From Clostridiales bacterium (GTDB lineage Bacteria > Bacillota > Clostridia > Oscillospirales > Oscillospiraceae): a stretch of DNA of 24,448 nucleotides. Shown here piece by piece: positions 12,884-20,807 of this stretch. The DNA lies in contig JAHZBA010000036.1 in the NCBI GenBank assembly GCA_019423635.1, positions 1 through 24,448 on the forward strand, in the 5' to 3' direction. The notes beneath the pieces are model-generated. The model saw only the letters and a program-made list of their open reading frames with translations, was not told the origin of the DNA and searched no databases. The stretch's first letter is position 1. Each line of letters opens with the position of its first letter. A program made the position numbers and the translations under genes.

Positions 12884-13147
12884 AAAAAGTTTCGCTCAAG
12901 CCTTTTCAAAGGCTTGCAGGGTCCTCGTCGGAAGGAATTCCACTCTGTTCCGTTTCCGCCCCAGGGCGAAAACTCCACCCGCTCCATTCCTTCCTCCTCT
13001 CCCCACCGAACCCGCTTCGCTGGGCTTCGGCGGGGGCCCCGGAGCGCCCCTGGCCGCGCCTCGCAAGGCGCGGAATCCCTTAAAAGGAGCTCAAAATCCC
13101 GCAAGTGAGAGCGTCTTTGCCGCCCGCGGCGGCAAACAGCGCCCCCC
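12884..13147 (-). repeat. Structured dispersed repeat B, inverted copy of repeat A with nested insertion
   Basis: Reading on the minus strand, it matches repeat A from the GGCGCTGTTTGCCG end through GGATTCCGCGCCTTGCGAGG to GCGAAACTTTTT. The match is broken by a 116-bp element (12925-13040), which lies where repeat A has the loop of its CCAGGGGC/GCCCCTGG hairpin. Together A and B bracket the secreted protein gene. Confidence 0.8.
12925..13040 (-). repeat. 116-bp dispersed repeat element, copy 2, nested in repeat B
   Basis: On the minus strand it begins GGGGCCCCCGCC and ends CCTTCCGACGA, like copy 1 at 476-590. Because repeat A is uninterrupted at this place, the borders of the insertion can be read directly. 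This supports a discrete, mobile unit. Confidence 0.75.
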
Positions 13148-13199
13148 GCTCAAAGGAATCTCTCCCCGTCCATCGAGGGGAAAAGCCCGGAAACCTGCC

Positions 13200-15557
13200 T
13201 CACTGCGCCAGATTGCGGTAGAGGTAGGTCACAATATTGGCTCTGGGGGAGCGCTGGCCGGGGACAAAGGCGCCCCCCACGCCGGAGAGAAGCCCGCTGT
13301 TGTCGGCCCAAGCCACGGCGTCGGTGTAGTACTGGCCGGAATAGGTATTGGCCAGGGTGCTGGAGCCGGAGGACTTGGGCTCTCCCTCGGCCCGCCAGAG
13401 GAAGGTCACCACATGGCCGCTGGTGCAGGTGCCGCCGGGGTTGAAGGTGGTGGCTGTGGTGCCGGTGGTGATGCCGTTCTCCTGGGCCCACAGGATCGCC
13501 TTGTAAAAGGGACTGGAGGTGGAGACATCGGTAAAGGGGTTTCGCTGGGTCTTCGGCTCCGGAGAGCCCTTGGCCCGCCAGAGGAAGGTGACCACCTGGC
13601 CCCGGGTGCAGGTGGCGTTGGGCTGGAACTGGTTGGCCGTCACGCCGGTGGTGACGCCCTTGTCCAGGGCCCAGAGCACCGCGTCATGGTAGTAGGACCC
13701 GGCGGGCACGTCGGTGAAGGGGTTGCCGGCCTCCGCGGGCTGCTGGGGCTGCTGGGTGGACGTGGCGGCGTCGCCGCTGCCAGAGGCGGTCTTGAAGAAG
13801 TCCACATCATAGGTCAGGGCAGCAGGATTGCCGGACTTGTCCCGCAGACCGCTGATGGTGACGGTGTAGGTGCCGTCGTAGGCGCTCACGCCGTCGGGGC
13901 GGAAAATGATATAGTTAGAGGCGGCATTCAGATATTTGCCGGAATTGGCCGGGGTATAGCTGCCGGAGAGGGTCCAGGTCTTTCCGCCTCCGGAGAGATT
14001 TACCGTGATGCTGGAGCTGTCCACGCTGCTGTAGGCATCGCTGTTCAGCATGACGCTCCAGGCGTAGTTCCCGCGGAAAATGTCACTGGGGAAATTACCG
14101 GAGGCAGGCCAGGCGATATAGTTATAGGGGACTTTCCTGGCGCTGGAATCAAAGACGCTCTCCGCCGTATAGCCGCCGCAGACGCCAAAGCCCACTTTGC
14201 CCATTTCCGGATTCAGCTGCCAGCGCCGGTGGCCGACCCGGGCAACGTTGCTGGCGTCGCTGTCCGCCATCCAGCCGTCCACCGCGCCGGTCAGGGAATA
14301 ACCGGAGGCAATGTTGCAGCTGGAGGTGCCGCTCTTGCCCTTTTTATAGAAAGCGTCATCCATTCCGGCGGGCTTGGAGGGACTATGACTCATAGTACCG
14401 GCGGAGGCCATCAGCGCCGCGCCATACTGGGCGTTTTCACACATGGCGGCGTCCAGCGCAACAGAGGGCAGGCCCGCGATGCGCCGCATGGCGTTCAGCC
14501 GGTTCAGCGCCGACTGAAGAACACTGTCCTTCACCTTGCCGGGGGAATGGGGCGCGGTGGTGGAGGGGGCCACGTCATAAAGATTATCAGGCAGGTTTAA
14601 AGGTGCGTTTTTCAAAAGCTCCGTGATCTCCGCCTGGCTGAGCTTGGGCAGATCCGTGCTGCCGCTGCCGCTGCTGGCGTCAATGGGCTTCACGGGCTCC
14701 GTGGTGGAGAGGGTCTCCTCCGTGCCGCAGATGGTGCAGACCCGGTAGGTCCGGCCGGCTTTGGTGGCCGTGGCCTGCTCGGTCCTCTGCTCCCAGGTGT
14801 GGTCCACCTTCGCCTTCTTGTCGTAGATCTCCTCCTTGCCGCAGACGGTGCAGACCCGGCGGGAGTATCCCTCCGCGGTACAGGTGGGCTCCACCTTGCT
14901 GATCTGCCAGGTGTGGCCGCTTTGCTCACAGAGGTCCCCGGTGGCGCCGGGGTCGCCAGAGGCGCCCGGATTCCCGGAGGAGCCGGGGTCCGCTGCGGTG
15001 CCGCCTGTTGTGCCGGAGTCCCCGGAAGCTCCGGAGCCGTTCCCGGCAGAATCGTCGTAGAGCGTGATGATATATTCATGGTTCGGTGCGGTCGCGCGGC
15101 GGAACAGCAGCAGGTTGTACCCGCCTGTCAGGGCGTCGTTCAGGGAGTCGCCCTGGCGCAGGGTAACGGTGCGGCCGCTCTCCCGAATTTCCAGGCCGTA
15201 GGGCCGGCTCTGTGTGGCGGTGCAAAGGGCGAACTCCAGGCCCTCAATGGGGACGTCCCTGTCCGTGCCCAGGAGCTCCTGCACCACGCAGCCGGGGCCA
15301 AACGCGTAGACGGTGTTCCGTTTGGCATCCGGAATCTCCTGGCCGCCGGCGTCATAGGCGGCCGTGACCGAGAGGTCGTTCCGGGGTCTCCCGCTGGAAA
15401 TAATGAAGCGCAGGACAAAATCCGTGTTGCCTCCATTCCCAAACCAGCAGGACTGATAGCGCGGCGCGGCCGCGCCGGCAGGGACTGCCGCCAGGGACAG
15501 CGTCATGACCAACGCGCACACCAGTGCCGTCAGCCGGTTCATGAATTTCCGTTTCAT
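13200..15557 (-). CDS. Secreted CAP-domain protein with three SLH repeats
   Basis: A 785-residue surface protein. A signal peptide spans about 1-29. An uncharacterised N-terminal domain (to about 170) is followed by a Gly/Ser/Pro/Asp-rich linker (172-208), then two HTW...R-x-C-x2-CG-x-EE modules (about 215-283). A CAP/SCP-like domain (about 345-510) carries GTMSHS, MADSDASNVARVGHRRW and a family-typical fold. Three SLH motifs occupy about 600-785 (NPFTDVPAGSYYHDAVLWALDKG and relatives) and should anchor the protein to the cell wall. I start at 15557 because GGTGGG lies 7 nt before it; an upstream in-frame ATG at 15569 overlaps that site. It has its own promoter (15629-15657) and converges on the stalk/DUF4367 gene. 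Confidence 0.9.
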   Translation of the reverse strand: MKRKFMNRLTALVCALVMTLSLAAVPAGAAAPRYQSCWFGNGGNTDFVLRFIISSGRPRNDLSVTAAYDAGGQEIPDAKRNTVYAFGPGCVVQELLGTDRDVPIEGLEFALCTATQSRPYGLEIRESGRTVTLRQGDSLNDALTGGYNLLLFRRATAPNHEYIITLYDDSAGNGSGASGDSGTTGGTAADPGSSGNPGASGDPGATGDLCEQSGHTWQISKVEPTCTAEGYSRRVCTVCGKEEIYDKKAKVDHTWEQRTEQATATKAGRTYRVCTICGTEETLSTTEPVKPIDASSGSGSTDLPKLSQAEITELLKNAPLNLPDNLYDVAPSTTAPHSPGKVKDSVLQSALNRLNAMRRIAGLPSVALDAAMCENAQYGAALMASAGTMSHSPSKPAGMDDAFYKKGKSGTSSCNIASGYSLTGAVDGWMADSDASNVARVGHRRWQLNPEMGKVGFGVCGGYTAESVFDSSARKVPYNYIAWPASGNFPSDIFRGNYAWSVMLNSDAYSSVDSSSITVNLSGGGKTWTLSGSYTPANSGKYLNAASNYIIFRPDGVSAYDGTYTVTISGLRDKSGNPAALTYDVDFFKTASGSGDAATSTQQPQQPAEAGNPFTDVPAGSYYHDAVLWALDKGVTTGVTANQFQPNATCTRGQVVTFLWRAKGSPEPKTQRNPFTDVSTSSPFYKAILWAQENGITTGTTATTFNPGGTCTSGHVVTFLWRAEGEPKSSGSSTLANTYSGQYYTDAVAWADNSGLLSGVGGAFVPGQRSPRANIVTYLYRNLAQ

Positions 15558-15628
15558 GTAGCATCCCACCTAAAACAAAAATTTCAAGCCCAATCTCGGA
15601 GAAACCCTCCGGATAGAGCCTGTTCCCA

Positions 15629-15657
15629 AGTATACGCCGATCCGATGGGGAAGTCAA
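15629..15657 (-). promoter_or_regulatory. Promoter of the CAP/SLH gene
   Basis: On the minus strand TTGACT (15652-15657), a 17-nt spacer and TATACT (15629-15634), about 72 nt upstream of the start codon. Confidence 0.75.
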
Positions 15658-15680
15658 TCCCGTCAACCCAGGGGAGTTAC

Positions 15681-15711
15681 GCCTGTCTCACAAATTTGAT
15701 CTGTCAGGCGC
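15681..15711. repeat. Short palindromic repeat, copy 2
   Basis: An inverted copy of the repeat at 4437-4469, with arms GCCTG/CAGGC around a CAAATTTG palindrome. It lies just upstream of the CAP/SLH promoter. Confidence 0.5.
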
Positions 15712-15837
15712 GGCGGCCCCGGCACACCGTCAAATTACGCAGCCCCGCCGCCGGTGCGGCGATTCCACCGCGGATCGCGGCACCCCCCCCAGGGACGTAT
15801 CCGTCCTCCGCCGGGGAGCGTCGGGGAGGCGGAAGGA

Positions 15838-15863
15838 GGGCGGACACACAGGTCCGCCCCTAC
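15838..15863. repeat. GGGCGGAC/GTCCGCCC hairpin repeat abutting a promoter
   Basis: An 8-bp perfect stem (15838-15845 with 15852-15859) followed by CTAC. It is related to the ends of the MITE-like element at 4509-4625 and to the terminator at 11246-11286. Its right edge directly joins the -35 box at 15864. Confidence 0.6.
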
Positions 15864-15892
15864 TTGCATCCACCCGGAAAATCTGCTAAAAT
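15864..15892 (+). promoter_or_regulatory. Promoter of the stalk/PepSY gene
   Basis: TTGCAT (15864-15869), a 17-nt spacer and TAAAAT (15887-15892), 64 nt upstream of the ATG at 15957. Confidence 0.65.
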
Positions 15893-15956
15893 CACCTCGG
15901 AACCCGCGGCACGGACAGCGCGTACCGGCGGAGATCAACGGAAAGGAAGCTTCGAT

Positions 15957-17030
15957 ATGAAACATGTACCAACGAAAAAGCGGATGGGGGCTCTGCTGCT
16001 GTGTCTGCTGGCGCTGCTGAGCGCCCTGGTTCTGCCCGCCGCGGCCCTGGAGCCCTCGCAGGTGACAGTGGAGCAGCGGCCCAGCGTCAAAATCGTCGTG
16101 GACGGCACAGAGCGGACCTTCTACGATGTCACCGGCAGGGAAGTCCATCCCCTCTATTATAACGGCACCCACTATCTGCCCGTCCGGGCCATCGGAGAGC
16201 TCATGGGCAAGAATGTCAACTGGGACGGCTCCACCCGGACCATCACCCTCTCCAGTCCCCGCACCGCCGATCCTGCCTCCGGCACGCCGGATACCGCCGC
16301 CAAGGACGCCAAAATCACCGTGGAGCAGCGGCCGGACATCTCCATTGTGGTGGACGGCGTGAAGCGCACCTTTACCGACGCCAAGGGGAACGCCGTCTAT
16401 GTTCTCCTGAACAGCGGCACCAACTACCTGCCGGTCCGGGCCATCGGGGAGCTCATGGGCAAGACCGTCAGCTGGAACGGCCAGACCCGGACCATCACCC
16501 TGACGGGAGACGGCGCGCCCCAGGTCACCGACGCGGACACCTTCGGTCCAAGCTCCGGCAGCGACACCCCCTCGTCCGGCACCAATCCGGGAACTCTGAT
16601 CGGGGAGGAGAAGGCCAAGTCCGCCGCCCTGGCCCACGCAAAGCTCACGGCGGCCCAGGTGACCTTTGTGGAGTGCAAACTGGACTGGGAGGACGGCCGC
16701 CGGGTCTATGACGTGGAGTTCTACACGGCGGAGGGCCGGGAGTACGACTACGAGATCGACGCCTACACCGCCGCGGTCCTCAGCGTGGACTACGACGCGG
16801 AAGGCTACACGCCCCCCGCCGGCGGCAGCGCCTTCATCAGCGAGGCCAGGGCCCGGAGCATTGCCCTGGGCCAGGTGAAGGGTGCCTCCGACGCCCACAT
16901 CCGCAAGGTGGAGCTGGACCGGGACGACGGGGAGTATGAGATCGAGATCCGCTACAACGGTTTCGAGTACGAGTTCGAGATCGACGCCCGCACCGGCGCC
17001 ATCCGCAAGCAGGAGATGGACCGGGACTGA
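15957..17030 (+). CDS. Secreted protein with two stalk domains and two PepSY domains
   Basis: A 357-residue exported protein. A signal peptide (about 1-30, MGALLLCLLALLSALVLPAAA) precedes two tandem copper amine oxidase N-terminal-like stalk domains (about 35-100 and 110-180), each with V(T)VEQRP...IVVDG and NYLPVRAIGELMGK-type motifs. The copies are close enough to be a recent duplication. A Gly/Ser/Thr linker follows, then two PepSY domains (about 215-280 and 290-357) with the DYEIDAYTAAVLSVD and FEIDARTGAIRKQ pattern. PepSY domains usually inhibit or modulate peptidases; the LysM-M23 peptidase at 18680 is a possible but unproven partner. AAAGGAAG precedes the ATG. It ends at a bidirectional terminator shared with pta. 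Confidence 0.9.
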   Translation: MKHVPTKKRMGALLLCLLALLSALVLPAAALEPSQVTVEQRPSVKIVVDGTERTFYDVTGREVHPLYYNGTHYLPVRAIGELMGKNVNWDGSTRTITLSSPRTADPASGTPDTAAKDAKITVEQRPDISIVVDGVKRTFTDAKGNAVYVLLNSGTNYLPVRAIGELMGKTVSWNGQTRTITLTGDGAPQVTDADTFGPSSGSDTPSSGTNPGTLIGEEKAKSAALAHAKLTAAQVTFVECKLDWEDGRRVYDVEFYTAEGREYDYEIDAYTAAVLSVDYDAEGYTPPAGGSAFISEARARSIALGQVKGASDAHIRKVELDRDDGEYEIEIRYNGFEYEFEIDARTGAIRKQEMDRD

Positions 17031-17069
17031 CCGCCATCCCCTCCCGGCGATGCGCATTTTTTCAGAGAA

Positions 17070-17105
17070 AACGAGAGGACGCCTTCCGGCGTCCTCTCGT
17101 TTTTA
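17070..17105. terminator. Bidirectional terminator between the stalk/PepSY gene and pta
   Basis: A perfect 14-bp stem (17070-17083 with 17088-17101) around TTCC, with TTTT after it on the plus strand and TTTTC after it on the minus strand, between convergent genes. Confidence 0.9.
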
Positions 17106-17121
17106 TCATTGGAAAACCCGC

Positions 17122-18102
17122 TCAGTCCTCGCAAAGACCCGCCGTGATGAGGGCCATGGAGTAGACCTCCTGGGCGTTGCAGCCCCGGCTGAGGTCGTTG
17201 ATGGGGGCGTTCAGGCCCTGGAGAATGGGGCCGTAGGCCTCGAAGGAGCCCATGCGCTGGCAGATCTTGTAGCCGATGTTGCCGGCGTTGATGTCCGGGA
17301 AGATGAAGGTGTTGGCGTGGCCGGCCACGGGGGACTCGGGGCACTTGGTGTGGGCCACCCGGGGAGACACGGCGGCGTCGAACTGCAGCTCGCCGTCGAT
17401 GGCCACCTCGGGCATCAGGGCCTTGGCCTTCTGGCAGGCGTTGCGCATCTTGTCCACGTCCTCGCCCTTGCCGGAGCCCAGGGTGGAGTAGCTCAGGAAG
17501 GCCACCTTGGGGTCGATGCCGAAGATCCGGGCCGTCTCGGCGGTCTCCCGGGCGATCTCCACCAGCTCGTCCTCGTCGGGCTTGATGTTGATGGCGCAGT
17601 CGGCCATGGCCAGAACCTCCCGGTCACCGGTGGCGGAGGGGCGGACCAGAATGAAGCAGGAGGAGACGATCTTGTTGCCGGGCTTGGTCTTGACGATCTG
17701 GAGGGCCGGGCGGACCGTGTCGGCGGTGGAGTAAGTGGCGCCGCCCAGCAGGGCGTCGGCATAGCCCATCTTCACCAGCATGGTGCCGAAGTAGTTGCCC
17801 TGCTTCAAAAGGTCGCGGCACTGCTCCTCGGTCATCTTGCCTTTGCGGAGCTCCGCCAGGGTGGAGACCATCTTGTCCATCTCCGGGAAGGTCTCCGGGT
17901 CCATGATCTCCGCGCCGCGGATGTTGAAGCCGATCTCCTCCGCGGCCCTCTGGATCTCCGCCGCGCTGCCCACCAGCACCGGCGTCAGAAACGTACCGGA
18001 CAGCAGGCGGGCGGAGGCCTCCAGAATGCGGGGGTCCGTGCCCTCGGTGAAGACGATCTTGCGGGGATGGGCCTTCAGCTTTTTAATCAGAAATTCAAAC
18101 AT
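17122..18102 (-). CDS. pta: Phosphate acetyltransferase
   Basis: A 326-residue cytoplasmic enzyme that interconverts acetyl-CoA plus phosphate with acetyl phosphate plus CoA, feeding acetate production and ATP synthesis through acetate kinase. Length and family blocks fit a compact single-domain Pta: KIVFTEGTDPRILEAS at the N-terminus, MTEEQCRDLL, LLGGATYSTADTVRPAL, FLSYSTLGSGKGEDVDK, and a C-terminal FPDINAGNIGYKICQRM with GPILQGLNAPINDLSRG. I start at 18102 because GGAGG lies 8 nt upstream and the family motif follows; the frame is open 54 nt further but without a site. No ackA gene is adjacent in the window. It has its own TATAAT promoter. Confidence 0.96.
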   Translation of the reverse strand: MFEFLIKKLKAHPRKIVFTEGTDPRILEASARLLSGTFLTPVLVGSAAEIQRAAEEIGFNIRGAEIMDPETFPEMDKMVSTLAELRKGKMTEEQCRDLLKQGNYFGTMLVKMGYADALLGGATYSTADTVRPALQIVKTKPGNKIVSSCFILVRPSATGDREVLAMADCAINIKPDEDELVEIARETAETARIFGIDPKVAFLSYSTLGSGKGEDVDKMRNACQKAKALMPEVAIDGELQFDAAVSPRVAHTKCPESPVAGHANTFIFPDINAGNIGYKICQRMGSFEAYGPILQGLNAPINDLSRGCNAQEVYSMALITAGLCED

Positions 18103-18147
18103 GTTTTTTGCCTCCCAACGAATGAATTTTCGGAAGATGTCATCCCC

Positions 18148-18175
18148 ATTATACACCCTTCGCCGGCGGGGTCAA
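18148..18175 (-). promoter_or_regulatory. Promoter of pta
   Basis: On the minus strand TTGACC (18170-18175), a 16-nt spacer and a perfect TATAAT (18148-18153), 46 nt before the ATG. Confidence 0.8.
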
Positions 18176-18179
18176 TCGG

Positions 18180-18600
18180 AAAAATGAAAAAAATATGACT
18201 TCCAAACGGAACCGCCGAGGGAGGTCTCCCCGCACGCCGCGCCCGGCGGCAGACAGGGCGCTCCGGCGCCCACGCACAGCCTCTCCGCGCCGTCCGGACG
18301 GGTCCTCCGCCGCCCTGCGGAACGGCACAAGGCCCTGTCCGTCCGGCACCTCCGGAGAGGACTCCCGGCCCCAAACCGGACACCGGGCGCCGGGAGACGA
18401 GGCCCGCCGTCCCGGCGGACGGCGGACAGTGCCGCCTCCGGATTTTTTCGGAGTTTGCAGGCGGCACTCCCGCCCTCCGAACCCCGGCGGATGGAAGCCG
18501 GAGGGGCCTTCCTGGCAGAACGCACAAAAAACACCCCATATCCTGTGGTCGGAACCAGGCGGAATACGAAAAAATGAAAATATTTTGAACAAAATGAGGG
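18180..18600. other. GC-rich non-coding gap with a nested hairpin
   Basis: Both strands are open over long runs, but the translations are Arg/Pro/Gly-rich and lack start signals, so I read none as a gene. A nested structure lies at 18429-18467: outer arms GTGCCGCC/GGCGGCAC and inner arms CTCCG/CGGAG around GATTTTTT. It may be one more dispersed palindrome. Confidence 0.5.
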
Positions 18601-18601
18601 G

Positions 18602-18630
18602 TTGACGGGCTGGAAAAAAAGGCGTATGAT
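18602..18630 (+). promoter_or_regulatory. Promoter of the LysM/M23 gene
   Basis: TTGACG (18602-18607), a 17-nt A-rich spacer and TATGAT (18625-18630), 49 nt upstream of the ATG. Confidence 0.7.
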
Positions 18631-18679
18631 AACAACGGTAACAAATTGTAACTTTTTTGAGATTTTTTAGAGGAAGCCT

Positions 18680-20692
18680 ATGAGTCAAACGCAGAAAAAG
18701 AAGAGAAAGAACCGGCGTCCCCATCAGAGCCAGAGAAGCCAGCGGGCGGAATACCAGGAGCTGTCCGGGGAGACGCCGCGGCCTGTGGCTGTGGCCGCGG
18801 CGGAGCGGCCGCCTCAGCCCCGGCGGAACAGCGAGCCCCGCCGGGTGATGGAGCCGGAGCGGCGGCAGGAAGCCCGCCGGCAGTCCGGAGATCCGGAGTC
18901 CCGCCGGCAGTCTGTGGACACGGAGTCCCGCCGGCAGTCCGGGGAGACCGTATCCCGGCGGACCGACAGCGCCCGGCGGAGGGAGCCGTCTCCCCGCCGC
19001 AGGCCGGAGGCCCCGGAGCGGCGGCGGCAGGAAATGGACCGCTCCGCGGCGGTGTCCTCCGTCCAGCGGACGCCCCGGAGCCGGACGACAGAGCCGGACG
19101 ACCACGGCTTCGCCCGCTTCTGCCGGCAGATGCGCCGCCGGAGCCGCCGGCTCAAACGCCGCCTGCGGGATCTGCGGCGGGAGGAACAGGCCCGGAACTT
19201 CCCCGAGTCCGACGCACTGCCGGTGCAGTGGCTGCTGCTGGGCTGGAACATGCTGCCGATGCTGGGCAGCACCCTGCTGGAGCGCACCTGGGGCCAGCGG
19301 CACCTGCTGTTCCAGCGCCTGGGGCAGCTGCTCCCCGGCACCGGCCGGCGGAGCCGGCACCGGCTCCACCCCGCCCTCTTCATGGCGGGGGGCTGTGCGC
19401 TGGTGGCCCTTGTACTGGTGTGCAGCATCTACACCTTCGGCACCACCGTCACCTACGACGGGGAGGTCATCGCGCACCTGGCCAGCGAGGCCCAGGCGGA
19501 GGAGGCCCGCACCAACCTGGAGCAGTTCACCACCCGGACTCTGGGGGAGACCTTCACCATCGACGACTCCCTGATCCAGTACTCCTCCGGCCTTTTGAAG
19601 CGGCAGGAGCTGGTGGATCCGGAGACCTATGAGGAGGATCTCTCCAAGGAGATCGGCCTGGTGACGCCGGCCTACTGCCTGTATGTGGACGGAACCCGCA
19701 TCGGGGCCACGCCCTACGAGGGGGCGCTGGAGGAGCTGCTGGTGCGCCTGAAGGAGGACGCCACCACCGCCGACACCATCTCCTGCGACTTCGCCGAAAA
19801 CGTGGAGATCCGGCCGGAGTACGTCCCCAGCTCCGATATCATGAATCTCGGCTACATCGCCGAAACCCTCTACAGCACCAAGACCGCCGAGGTCACCTAC
19901 GAGGTGAAAAAGGGGGATACCTGGTCCCAGATCGCCAATAGCCACGACCTGACCTCCAAGGAGCTGCTGGCCCTGAATCCCGGCTATAACATCGACAAGC
20001 TCTCCATCGGCGAGGTTCTGACCCTCTCCGCCTCCGTGCCCTACCTGACCATGACCGTGGTGCAGCAGGAGCGGTACGTGGAGGAGATCAACTACGACAT
20101 TGAGTACACGGACACCGCCGATCTCTACAAGGGCGACTACAAGGTGACCTCCAAGGGCGCCTACGGCGCGGCGGACGTCATGGCCAACGTCACCTATGTC
20201 AACGGCGAGGAGATGGAGCGGACGGTTCTCTCCTCCGTGACGCTGAAGGAGCCCGTGACGGAGCAGCGGCTCCAGGGCACCAAGGCCCGGCCCACCTGGC
20301 ACCCCACCGGCACCTTCCGCTGGCCGGTCTCCGGCCGCATCACCTCCCGTTTCGGCGGGCGGCGCTCTCCCGGCGGCATCGGCTCCACCAACCACAAGGG
20401 CATCGACATCGCCGCACCCCGGGGCACGCCGGTCTACGCCGCCGACGGCGGCACCGTCAGCTACGCCGGCTGGATGAGCGGCTACGGCTATCTGGTCCAG
20501 ATCAACCACGGCAACGGCTATGTGACCTACTACGGCCACAACAGCAGCCTGACCTGCTCCGTGGGCGACCATGTGTACAAGGGCCAGCAGATCGCCCGGG
20601 TGGGCTCCACCGGCAATTCCACCGGCAACCACTGCCACTTCGAGGTCCGGGTCAACGGCGTGGCCCGGAATCCTCTGAACTATCTCTCATAG
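18680..20692 (+). CDS. Membrane-anchored LysM-G5-M23 peptidoglycan peptidase
   Basis: A 670-residue single-pass membrane protein. The first ~225 residues are cytoplasmic, Arg-rich and low-complexity, with three 9-residue repeats (RRQSGDPES-type, 66-92). A transmembrane helix spans about 232-254. Outside are a mixed alpha/beta region, a LysM peptidoglycan-binding domain (about 410-455, VKKGDTWSQIANSHDL), a G5 domain (about 455-535), and a C-terminal M23 endopeptidase with metal ligands in NHKGIDIA and HCHFEVR. All M23 zinc ligands seem present, so it should cut peptidoglycan cross-bridges or peptides. AGAGGAAG precedes the ATG. It is monocistronic, between its own promoter and a bidirectional terminator. 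The domain order resembles peptidases used in wall remodelling or sporulation; which one is open. Confidence 0.92.
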   Translation: MSQTQKKKRKNRRPHQSQRSQRAEYQELSGETPRPVAVAAAERPPQPRRNSEPRRVMEPERRQEARRQSGDPESRRQSVDTESRRQSGETVSRRTDSARRREPSPRRRPEAPERRRQEMDRSAAVSSVQRTPRSRTTEPDDHGFARFCRQMRRRSRRLKRRLRDLRREEQARNFPESDALPVQWLLLGWNMLPMLGSTLLERTWGQRHLLFQRLGQLLPGTGRRSRHRLHPALFMAGGCALVALVLVCSIYTFGTTVTYDGEVIAHLASEAQAEEARTNLEQFTTRTLGETFTIDDSLIQYSSGLLKRQELVDPETYEEDLSKEIGLVTPAYCLYVDGTRIGATPYEGALEELLVRLKEDATTADTISCDFAENVEIRPEYVPSSDIMNLGYIAETLYSTKTAEVTYEVKKGDTWSQIANSHDLTSKELLALNPGYNIDKLSIGEVLTLSASVPYLTMTVVQQERYVEEINYDIEYTDTADLYKGDYKVTSKGAYGAADVMANVTYVNGEEMERTVLSSVTLKEPVTEQRLQGTKARPTWHPTGTFRWPVSGRITSRFGGRRSPGGIGSTNHKGIDIAAPRGTPVYAADGGTVSYAGWMSGYGYLVQINHGNGYVTYYGHNSSLTCSVGDHVYKGQQIARVGSTGNSTGNHCHFEVRVNGVARNPLNYLS

Positions 20693-20702
20693 GCAGATAT
20701 GA

Positions 20703-20740
20703 AAGCGGGCGTCCCCTTCCGGGGACGCCCGCTTCGATTT
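20703..20740. terminator. Bidirectional terminator between the M23 gene and carB-dapF
   Basis: A perfect 14-bp stem (20703-20716 with 20721-20734) around TTCC. A short T-containing tail follows on the plus strand, and TTTCATAT follows on the minus strand. The genes converge here. A second small hairpin (GCCGGAG/CTCCGGC, 20773-20789) lies nearer the carB-dapF stop. Confidence 0.8.
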
Positions 20741-20807
20741 CCCAAAACCGATGTTCAAGCCGCCAAACAGCTGCCGGAGATCCTCCGGCCGTTTCCTGCG
20801 CGCCGGC

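Noticed and set aside
12861..14600. 579-codon plus-strand frame across repeat B and the CAP/SLH gene
   Set aside because: Its sequence is Gly/Ala/Val-rich and overlaps the clear CAP/SLH gene on the other strand; no ribosome-binding site.
15660..15957. CRISPR-like cluster of palindromes upstream of the stalk/PepSY gene
   Set aside because: The hairpins differ from one another and have no regular spacing or direct-repeat/spacer pattern.
18195..18605. 136-codon plus-strand frame in the pta-M23 gap
   Set aside because: Arg/Pro-rich, no Shine-Dalgarno, and it overlaps a nested hairpin and the approach to the M23 promoter.
18149..20638. 829-codon minus-strand frame opposite the M23 gene
   Set aside because: Antisense shadow of the M23 gene; no motifs and no start signal.
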